Below are positions 55,111 to 64,000 of a stretch of DNA of 64,000 nt, piece by piece. Source of the DNA: Trogon surrucura (Eukaryota; Chordata; Aves; Trogoniformes; Trogonidae); contig JAJGST010000082.1 of NCBI GenBank assembly GCA_020746105.1, forward strand, positions 1 through 64,000, written 5' to 3'. The notes under the pieces are model-generated. The model was not told the DNA's origin. It saw only the letters and a program-made list of their open reading frames with translations, and did not search any database. Every line of letters starts with the position of its first letter. Positions within the stretch are counted from its first letter, which is position 1. Both the position numbers and the translations under genes were made by a program.

Positions 55111-57010
55111 TTAGAATTCTTTGATTTTATGATTCAATTTTTGGAGTATATCTGCATTGCCCAATGAGAACAATCAAAGGCCAAGTTACCCATATGCTAT
55201 CAATTAACATATTTTCACACTTTCTATGGACTTTGGTGTGTTTTCTTTAATGAGATGAATTCCATTGCTCTAAATAAAATCAGACCTCTTAATTCTATAA
55301 AACTAGACTGTTACAGCCTTGACTTGTACCTTAACTTTAGTAAGTATGGAATAACCTGACTTGACACAGTCAAGACACCTCTGTTGAGTAGCAGAGAGTT
55401 TGAACAGAATTGTTAGACTGAATTCTGGGGAAAAGGAATGAGGATGTACCTGATAACTAGTAGAATTGCTGAAGTCATGTTTGGTTTATTTGTGGTGAAC
55501 TCGGTTTACAGAGCTTCTGTTTCCATTAGTAACCAACTATCACAGAATCTGGGCTGTCAGCCAGCCCAGTTCTCATGGGGCTAGTGAGAATTTTTCTTCT
55601 TGAAATATCAGAAGTAAGACAAGGCCTGAACTGAAAATAAAAGGATCCAAAGTTGTCATCTCCTCACCTCTTCTGTAAGCCAGGTTCGTCCAGATCTTAG
55701 TCTTCTGATGGTGGTATCCAAAGTTCCAGCTATCATCGATGCTCTTCAAATGAGATTAAAGTGGCTGAATGAAACATAGTATAACCAATTTTCAGTTCTA
55801 TTTAAATCTCTAGCTTTCTAGAGGAAAGTCTATCAAAAGGGAGATAGAGACTAATACAAATTAATGTCCTCAAGAAAAAGGAACCAAATAAAAAAAAATT
55901 ACCTAAATGACTTCATCAAAATCAACCGGTCACAGTGGATGGAGCAGGCTAAGATGATGGGTTTCTCAAGAGCAGAATGGATTGTGGTCTGCTTGTGCTG
56001 GGTCAGTGTGAGCAGCCAAACCAGGGAAATGTGTTAAGTTGACTGAATAGGTCAGACTAGTGGCACAGGAGATGCAGAGACAGAATATTAAATTAAGCTG
56101 CTCTGATGAAGGTTCAACATCAAGCCAGAGTACAAGGTAGTACAAACTCGTTTTACCAATGAATTAAAAACTCTGACACCGTCGTTCACTGCACAACTCA
56201 GACATTTGCTTACAACTGTTTTAGGCTGTGTATAGACTTCAAAAATATGCCCCTCCAGTAGTATCTATCACCAGACAGGGTTCAATGGCCTGTTAACTCT
56301 ATGACTTAGCAGGGCCCTGCCCCTGCGTGATCTATGCATCTACACATCAGTGACAGGAGATGGACCTTCATCGTCCTTTTATCTTGGGATAGCTGGAAGA
56401 CTTCTTGTCTTAACGGTACCACTAGGTTCAGCACCACAGTGGCAAATACCAAAATACACCCAAGGAAAGCTTCTGTTCTAGGACTCAGCTTACGCTTATG
56501 CAAGAACTTTTCTCTGGAACATTAAAAATCAAACATAGGGTCATACTGACTGAAACTGCTTTGCCCCTTCAGTCTGAATTAGAAAAATTCAGTCTGAAGT
56601 GTCAAAGGCAAATAATACTGTGCGATTTCCTGAGTGGTGACTCATCATGCTAATCAAAGCAAGTATGATCATCAGTAAATTGAAATGACTACAGTCTGGA
56701 AAAGAGCGGCAAAATGTGACGGATTTCATATGAGTCATCTTTAAAGTGTGTGAGAAGCTGTTTAAGAGTCTTGTGAGCTCGATAATAGAAGATGTTACTT
56801 ATCCAATCTTATGCAGCAGTGGCCTGGCTAATACTGTGTTGTAGTAGGTTACTGTTGATAAGCAGCCTGCTAGTGCCCCTGTCTCAAAGGGGTAGTGTTT
56901 GAGGAAGAGAAAAATTCACCATTTGACAAAAGGCCTTTAACGTACCCAAAAGGCTGAATATTATCTGTATTGAAGAAAACAATTTTAAAGGGCGTGCAGA
57001 ATATTACAAC
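55111..57010. other. Unassigned stretch
   Basis: No repeat recognised. A short minus-strand frame near 56306-56520 has a charged start and a hydrophobic segment after an acceptor-like TTTTTAATGTTCCAG; I cannot assign it. Confidence 0.35.
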
Positions 57011-57911
57011 TGACCAGGGCCAGGCCAATCAATGCCTCTACGATCAAGATATTTAAGAAGTGACCCCATTGTGTTTTTTCTCTCTTTTGGTTTTGTCTTG
57101 TTTTGAGCTGTCCTGTCTTTAATATTGGGAAGTTTTTCTGCTGGAGGAGAGGCAGGTGAGAGAACAAAGGAATGTTGTCCTGAGAAGAAAGGGGGAGGAG
57201 AGTCCCAGAGGAGGAGAGGGAGAAGGCTGCTGGAGCGGGAGCAGGACGTCTTCTGGAGCTCCGTGGCGGCTGAGATGGCAGGAAGGTGATTGTCTGCCAG
57301 TTGGGACTGACAGTGGTGAAAGTGTCCAGGATGTGTTGGTACATGCAGAGCCCCATGCGAGAGGGAAGAGAGACTGAGCATCAGTGGGAGATTCACCCAA
57401 AGTGACCCATGGCCCCGATGGACTCACAACAAGGAAGAGAATTGCCTCTTGTGAGGTGGACACCATGCAGCAGGAAGGAGAGAGTGCAAGGAGGCCTCTT
57501 TCTCAAGGAGGAGCTGCCCTGGACACTGAGTAGTGGCCAGATGGAGCGCACCCCCCACCCCCTGCCCCCCTTGCACTCATGGCAAGGGAGGAAGTAGCCA
57601 GGAACATGGTGAGGGAGGGACACACGAAGTGTATTTAAGATTTTGTCATGTTTATTGATGTATTCCTCTTACTTTCCTACTTTGTAAATGGTGGTGATGA
57701 ATTAAATCTGTGTTTTTTCTCCCCAAGTCACTCTGGCTCTTTACCCATCATCTTGAATGGTAGATTATTACCCTCCCTATCCTTAATCTCAAACCTTTGA
57801 GCCTTTTTAGTTGAGATTGTCTCCCTCCACATCACTGTAGAAATCGGGGTGAGGGGAGGAGTGAGCTGGAGGCCATGTGGTTCTTTGTCCCAGTCAGCTT
57901 GAACCAGGACA
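57011..57911 (+). mobile_element. LTR lacking its left end, same family as 45617
   Basis: Joins the 45617 LTR at CAGGGCCAGGCCAATCA and follows it to the end GAACCAGGACA. The first 110 bp including the TG terminus are missing. The poly(A) region and the CTCCCCAAGTCACTCTGG block are intact. Confidence 0.82.
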
Positions 57912-58913
57912 AGCAGTAATTGATATAAGCAGCTGTTTGTAATATTCCTGCAAATGAAAAATGAAATCACAAATTCAAAGGAGAATGCGTAACCCCATGG
58001 GGATTTACACAAGGCTTCCTGGTTAATTGACTGTAATGGGTGAGAGTTATGGCTGGGGTAAATGAGCAGTGCTCATTGCCTTTAAAACCACAGCATTTGT
58101 GTCAACTGCCACAAGTCTAATGCTCAGAACACCTTGATATTTTTTCTTTGACATTGCAGGAAGTAGATGTCACTTAATGAGCTCCAGAACAGCTTCAGTG
58201 AAACTGATTGTTCTAACTCAGACATCCTTGCAAGCATGTGGATGGCTGGGGCCTGCCAACAAGTTTCTCGGGAAACATCAGTCCAATGTGAAAAAGCACA
58301 GGCCTGTTGTGGTCATTTCGCTTGCAGTTTTAGAACTTTGTTCCCAGTGCTTAGTTTAATTTTACTGCTGCAACTGTAGAAAATCTAGGCTTACCATTCA
58401 ACTTACAGACACCTGCTGTAAGTTTTAATGTGTATCTAAATCAAGCTAAGTGTGTCCCCAGGAATCGTAGAAGTGGATTTTTGTTCATGTTTCTGTTCCA
58501 TTTATTTCTGTCAGAATTACCTTTGCAATTGTTCAATCCAAACCAGAACCAAGTGAGAGCTACACAGAGAATGCACACAAATAGAAAATCCAGACCCAAA
58601 TATCATCCAGAAACTGAGGAGCAGATGGCCTGAAGACATTTTTTTTTTAACCTTTTGTGATCCTCCCAGACTAATATATTATTCTATATATATATTACAA
58701 TATATTATTATAATTATAATATATCATTCTATAATATAGACTGATTTAAAATTAAATAATACTTTATCGTGGCTAAGGAAAAACAGGAAATGGGTTATAA
58801 TAAACCCATAAAGGTAAACAGAGGGAAAAGGTAGGGCTACGTGCTGTTTGATGTGGCGGACCGGGGACCTGGTTATAAGGAACTTCTTCGAGATAATGAA
58901 TATTTTCATCGTG
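57912..58913. other. Unassigned AT-rich stretch
   Basis: Includes a nearly pure A/T segment with palindromic words (ATTATAATTATAAT) at 58676-58740. Confidence 0.4.
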
Positions 58914-58975
58914 GCATCATAGGATCATAGAATATCTTGAGTTGGAAAGAACTCTTAGGGATCAGAGAAATCCGA
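58914..58975 (-). mobile_element. CR1 tail fragment
   Basis: CATCATAGGATCATAGAATA, then TTGAGTTGGAAAGAACTC: the first 60 bp of a reversed old CR1. Confidence 0.7.
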
Positions 58976-59345
58976 AGCAGCGGGATAAAGCAAATGTCAA
59001 AGACCCTGATCTCTGACGGGTTTTGGTTTGCTGTGCTTTCTTCTGACTTCCATTTTTCTTCTTAAGTTCTGCAGAATTTACACAAATACACTTCTGAGAA
59101 TACCTCAGAACTTTGCAGAGTACTTAACTCTGAAAGTTAAAAGGAGCCTTTCATGGAACAAGGAGGCTTTCTTACTTTCCGCATAAACCTTGGCTTCTCA
59201 TTCCTGGAAGCTGACACGGGGTGTATCTGTTTCCCAAGCAGTGGATACAGCATCACCATCTTCTTTCCAGCCTGCTTGTACAGTGACATGTGATAATTTC
59301 TCTCCCTTAGATTAGTAGACATAGCAGTGTCAGGTGGTTAAATGC
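58976..59345. other. Unassigned non-coding stretch
   Basis: No gene or repeat recognised. Confidence 0.3.
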
Positions 59346-59622
59346 AGGAAAAACAACTGGAAAGCAGCTCTCAAGGGAAGGACCTGGGAGTCCTGGGCAG
59401 CAAGCTGACCATGAGCCAGCAATGCACCCTTGCAGCAAAAAAGGCCAACAGCATCCTGGGCTGCATTGGGAAAACCCCTTCAAGCAGGTCAGAAGAAGTG
59501 AACCTTCCCCTCAGCATTGATGAGGCCACATCTGGATCGTTATGTCCAGTTCTGGGCTCCTCAGTGCAAGGAGGCTGAGTTCAGTAAGGGGCTGCAGCAT
59601 CTTTCATATGAGGAGTCACTGT
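59346..59622 (+). mobile_element. CR1 ORF2 fragment (RT C-terminal half)
   Basis: Codons read KDLGVL-SKLTMSQQC, KKANSILGCI and then the PHL-YVQFWAPQ block in a shifted frame, the region just after the RT active site of CR1. It has no 3' UTR or tail. Confidence 0.85.
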
Positions 59623-60573
59623 ACACAGAGACCTATGTTAACTACATTATAACTGTATTATTGATTGTTGTGTTTAAACCAATTTCTTGTTGCAGGTGAT
59701 GAAAAACTGCCATGAGGAGGTGCTCTGCTGTACTCATTGCTCACAAAGAAACAAGAACTGCTCAAGGATTTGGAGGCTGAGGGCAACTTTGGCTGGGGAG
59801 TCAATGAGGTTATGGAATTTAAAATCCTGAGATCAATTGAGGAAAGTAAATAATAGATTTACAGTCCTGCACTTCAAGAGAGCAGTCATCTGCTAATTCA
59901 GGGTGTTTTTGGAAGGATGTCAAAAGATATAGCCCTCGATAATTCATCAAAAGGACCCAGGAAAGCTGGAAATCCAAAACAGTATTACCTGACTGAAGCC
60001 AGCAAATGTTGTGAAAAGCAACATGAAGACTTTCTAAAATGACACTGTCAGCAAAAAGTCAGTTGTGATTTTTTCTCTGTTTTCATTAATAAGGTTTGCC
60101 TTCATGCCTCTGTGGCCCTCCAGCTTACTAGCAGAACCTGTGGAGCATTACTCACAGGAGAGAAAGATAACATTTAGGAGCATTTAAGGCAGTTGGTCGT
60201 ACACAAGTTCACGGTACCGCACGGGTCTTTTTTGGGGATACTGCGGGATCTGTCTAAAGTTGCTGTGAGACTACTCTTGTCCTGGAAAAGTCACGACAGT
60301 TGGAAGACCTTCCTTATGAGTGGAAAAGACAAAAGTTACTCCTGTCTACAGGAAGAGCAAGAAGTATCCAGGGAACTACTGGACAAACTGCCACATCAGT
60401 GTACATGAAATAAATCCTCAAAGGCTTTTCAAGCCATATGAAGAAGATGGCTGCGAGGAACCAGCCTGGATTTGCCAAAGACAAATCATGCCTAATTAAC
60501 CTGATTGCTTTCCCTAATGGGATAATTGGCCCTGGGCATAAGAGGAGATCAATGGATGTTGTGTGCATTGACT

Positions 60574-62211
60574 TCACAGAATCACAGAATCACAGAATGT
60601 TAGAGGTTGGAAGGGACCTTAAAGATCATCTAGTCCAACCCCCCTGCCAGAGCAGGACCACCTACACTAGAGCGCACAGGAACGCGTCCAGGCGGGTTTT
60701 GAATGTCTCAAGAGAAGGAGATTCCACAACCTCCCTGGGCAGCCTGTTCCAGTGCTCGGTCACCCTTACAGTAAAAAAGTTTTTCCTCATATTTTTCTGG
60801 AACCTCCTGTGTTCCAACTTCCACCCATTGCCCCTTGTCCTGTCAGTGGACGCCGCTGAAAAGAGCCTGGCTCCATCCTCCTGACATTCCCCCTTGACAT
60901 ATTTATAAACATTGATGAGGTCACCCCTCAGCCTCCTCTTCTCCAAGCTAAAGAGATCCAGCTCCTTCAGCCTTTCCTCATAAGGGAGATGCTCCACTCC
61001 CTTCACCATCTTTGTGGCTCTACGCTGGACTCTCTCAAGCAGCTCCCTGTCCTTCTTGAACTGAGGGGCCCAGAACTGGACACAATATTCCAGATGTGGC
61101 CTCACCAGGGCAGAGTAGAGGGGAAGGAGGACCTCTCTTGACCTACTTGCTACTCCCCTTCTAATACACCCCAGGATGCCATTGGCCTTCTTGGCCACGA
61201 GGGCACATTGCTGGCTCATGGTCATCCTGCTGTCCACTAGAACCCCCAGGTCCCTTTCCCCTGCACTGCTCTCCAGCAGGGCAGTCCCCAACCTATATTG
61301 GTACATGGGGTTATTTTTTCCCAAGTGCAAAACTCTACACTTGCCCTTATTAAACTTCATAAGATTTCTCCCCGCCCAGCCCTCCAGCCTGTCTAGGTCT
61401 CTCTAAATGGCTGCACAGCCTTCTGGTGTGTCAACCACTCCCCCCAACTTCGTATCATCAGCAAACTTGCTGACAACATTCTCTAATCCCTCATCCAGAT
61501 CATTGATGAATATATTAAACAGCACCGGCCCAAGCACTGACCCCTGAGGGACCCCACTAGACACAGGCAACCAGCCAGACTCAGCCCCATTGACCACAAC
61601 CCTCTGGCTTCTTCTCTTCAACCAGTTCTCGACCCACCTCACTACTTGGTCATCCAGACCACACTTCCTCAGTTTACCTATGAGGATGCTGTGGGAGACA
61701 GTGTCAAAGGCCTTGCTGATGTCCAGGTAGACCATGTCCACTGCATGGCCACCATCCATCCACCTGGTTATGTCTTCATAAAAGGCTATCAGGTTGGTCA
61801 AACATGACTTCCCCTTGGCAAAGCCATGCCGACTGCTCCTAATAACCTTCTTATCCTTGATATGCCTAGAGACAGTGTCAAGGATAAGATGTTCCATCAC
61901 CCTTCCAGGGATGGAGGTGAGGCTGACCGGTCTGTAGTTACTTGGGTCATCCTTCCTGCCCTTCTTATAGACTGGAGTGACATTCGCTTTCCTCCAGTCC
62001 AAAGGCACCTCACCTGTTACCCATGACTTACCAAAGATGATGGAGAGTGGCCTAGCAATGACTCCCGCCAGCTCCCTCAGCACCCGTGGGTGCATCCCAT
62101 CAGGGCCCATGGATTTATGAATGTCCAAGTGTTCAAACTGATCCTTAACCCACTCCTCATCAATCCCGACTTCAGTCGGGTCTTTGAGAGTCTCCCATAG
62201 TACAATCAAAT
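60574..62211 (-). mobile_element. CR1 LINE nested in the ancient CR1
   Basis: Tail TCACAGAATCACAGAATCACAG, conserved 3' UTR and ORF2 from the RT N-terminus to the stop. The frame is open at 61403-62209 and 60662-61360, separated by a single Gln codon changed to TAG at about 61403. Motifs [14 protein letters not shown] (Ile for Phe), [12 protein letters not shown] and FADD are present. It lies in opposite orientation to its host. Confidence 0.94.
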
Positions 62212-62510
62212 TATTGGAGTATGAACTGGGTGACTGCAGAACAGAGTGGGTGGAAGATTGACTTGATAACTAGATTTAAAAGATTGTGTTAATTGCTATG
62301 AAGTGTAGCTGGTATCTCGTTATTAGTGAAGTCCTTCAGAATGGTACTTGGGCCAATATTGCTCTGTATCTTTATTAAAAACCTGGACAATGGATTGGAG
62401 GACTTACAGCAAATTTGTCATGACAACAAATTGGGGAGAGTGTTGATATGCTGGAGGGCAGACCTATTCTCCAGCAGCCTGGAGAAATGGGCTGATAGAA
62501 ACACCATCAA

Positions 62511-62536
62511 ATTCAAATTCAAATTCAAATTCATCA
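62511..62536 (+). repeat. Small (AAATTC)4 microsatellite inside CR1
   Basis: Four tandem AAATTC units expand the codons for the KFN-type motif of the old CR1 RT to repeated Lys-Phe, a post-insertion microsatellite expansion. Confidence 0.85.
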
Positions 62537-62765
62537 AAGATGAATATAGTGTCCTGTACCTGGGACAGAGTAATTTCATACAACAGGATTGACTAAGGTC
62601 TGACTGACTGGAAAACAGCCTTGTAGAAAAGATTCTGGAGGTCCTTGTGGATAGAAAGCTGAGCAGAAATCAGTACTTCTCCCTTACAACAAAGGTAATT
62701 AACTGTATCCTCAATTGTGTCAGCAAGACTGTAGTCAGCAGGGTGATAGTAGCTATTCTTCATGT

Positions 62766-63429
62766 CACGGAGTGTCAGAAGTGATGTTGCTCCCCAAAAG
62801 AAGGCACTGATGAGCTGAAGGTGGCCACAACACAAACCCAAGGATACAGTCCTGTGGACCTAGAGACAGGTAAGCAGAGCAGGGTAGTGACAAGAACAGT
62901 CAACTGCCAGTGATCCTCAGGCAAAGAAAAGGTTCAGGAAAGCCAGACAGTGACTCAGGAGGAAGGCTGAGGCAGGCTGGTCAAAGGGTGGTAAGGGAAG
63001 CCCGAGGTGCAGCTGGTCAGAGTCATTAAGGCCTATTAATGCACCAACCCTCTGTCTTACACTTGTAGCATCATGGGTGAACATTTTCCAGTGGCTAGCA
63101 CCGCTGAATTTACTAACGCAGTTGCAGCCATTGTGCCCCAACTCTTCATATGATGCAGAGTCCAGTGTATAGAAGTGAATTAGTCATATCTATGGGGTAC
63201 AGATTAATCAATTCCTAGGCATTGGTGAATGTCCTAGGTCAGACACTGCAAACTTCCTCCTAATTCTTTGTAAATCAGTTAGACCCTCTGAGAGTGAATG
63301 TAAGACAGACACCAAAAGGCCACAGTAAATGTTATTTAGTATGATTTCCATTCAGTCAAACCTGGCTGCAAGGAATGGTTTGGCAGGGTGTCTGTGCTGA
63401 GTTGCAGTCCCACTTTTAAGGCAGGATAA
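62766..63429. other. Unassigned insert between CR1 parts
   Basis: This sequence separates two consecutive parts of the ancient CR1 and has no match elsewhere in the window that I can see. It may be an unrecognised element or scrambled CR1. Confidence 0.4.
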
Positions 63430-64000
63430 AGATTACAGATGAGATTTGTAAGACCCCACCTGAAGTGGAGTACTGCATCCAGCTCTGGAGACCCCAACAC
63501 AAGAAGGACATGGACCTGTTGGAGTGGGTCCAGAGGAGGGCCACAAAGATGGTCAGGGGCTGGAGAACCTCTCCTATGAGGAGAGGCTGAGAGAGTTGGG
63601 GCTGTTCCTCCTGGAGAAGAGAAGGCTCCAGGGAGACCTTATAGTGGCCTGCCAGTACCTGAAGGGGGTACAAAAAAACTGGGGAGGGACTGTTCACAAG
63701 GGAATGTAGCGATAAGACTAGGGACAATGGTTTTGAACTGCAACAGTGTAGATTTAGATTAGACGTTAGGAAGAAGTTCTTTATTAGGAGGGTGGTGAGA
63801 CACTGGAACAGGTTGTCGAGAGAAGCTGTGGATTCCCCCTCCCTGGAATTGTTCAAGGCCAAACTGGACAGAGCTTTGAGCAACCTGGTCTAGTGGAAGA
63901 TGTCCTTGCCCACAGCAGGGAGGTTGGAAGGAAATTAAGGTCCCTCTCAATTCAAACCATTCTGTGATTCTGTGATTCTATGATTTGCCCTCATTAGTTT

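Larger units (their letters stand above)
59700..63983 (+). mobile_element. Ancient CR1 LINE in three parts
   Basis: Part 1 (59700-60573) runs from the endonuclease-RT linker into RT: a GPRKAGNPKQYYLTEA-type linker, then PGFAKDKSCLINLIAF and VVCIDF. Part 2 (62212-62765) resumes in the same domain at VLGPILLCIFIKNLD and continues past YLG. Part 3 (63430-63983) has the C-terminal region, 3' UTR and the tail TTCTGTGATTCTGTGATTC. Parts 1 and 2 are separated by a younger minus-strand CR1, parts 2 and 3 by 660 bp of unassigned sequence. ORF2 is riddled with stops. Confidence 0.82.

Noticed and set aside
56306-56520. Minus-strand frame resembling a type II membrane anchor exon
   Set aside because: It opens at a non-ATG codon and no downstream exon of a known glycosyltransferase is visible nearby.
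58676-58740. A/T palindromes that could be read as an origin or matrix-attachment site
   Set aside because: Simple AT-rich sequence is common in bird intergenic DNA, with no further support for a function.
1-64000. CRISPR arrays, operons, tRNA or rRNA genes
   Set aside because: The tandem ATTCTATGATTCT-like units are CR1 tails, not CRISPR repeats; no cloverleaf or rRNA sequence was recognised.

Overview
The window is nuclear DNA from a bird. The evidence is about twenty CR1 (chicken repeat 1) non-LTR retrotransposon copies ending in the avian ATTCTATGATTCT-type 3' repeats, several families of avian-type solo LTRs, an intact family-6-like olfactory receptor, and a multi-exon GT6 (ABO/GGTA1 family) glycosyltransferase gene. 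I see no bacterial genes, CRISPR arrays, tRNAs or rRNAs. The species cannot be fixed from the sequence alone.

Layout. 1-8.2 kb: LTR and CR1 debris, a decayed retroviral protease/reverse-transcriptase fragment (1.68-2.33 kb), an LTR inserted inside another LTR (4.05-6.27 kb), and an LTR interrupted by a small CR1 with a fold-back end (6.9-8.2 kb). 9.0-9.2 kb: a perfect (GAAGG)32 satellite. 9.2-16.4 kb: mostly unassigned DNA, a solo LTR and a young 2-kb CR1 with a long open RT frame. 16.4-21 kb: single-copy-looking DNA with the intact olfactory receptor at 18623-19612 (minus strand). 21-25 kb: LTRs and unassigned DNA. 26.7-38.1 kb: the ABO-like gene on the plus strand. Two of its exons (36 and 135 nt) equal the human ABO exon 5 and 6 lengths as I recall them, and its introns hold CR1 and LTR insertions. 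38.1-46.7 kb: a stack of mobile elements. A fossil retroviral integrase on the minus strand is cut by a solo LTR with a perfect 5-bp target duplication and by one or two CR1s. 47-64 kb: more CR1s, including an old plus-strand CR1 split by a younger minus-strand one, further LTRs and unassigned DNA.

The most interesting locus is the ABO-like gene. Its last exon is an uninterrupted 224-codon catalytic domain with the DxD motif and the HDESH acid motif. However, the Trp normally just before HDE is Arg (TGG to CGG), the donor-specificity tripeptide is T-A-S, the C-terminus stops about five residues early, the exon-6 donor is GTATTA, and the most obvious exon joins create TGA at the junction before exon 4. 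It is either a diverged avian enzyme or a gene in early decay. The second highlight is the layered retroelement stratigraphy, which can be dated by who interrupts whom.
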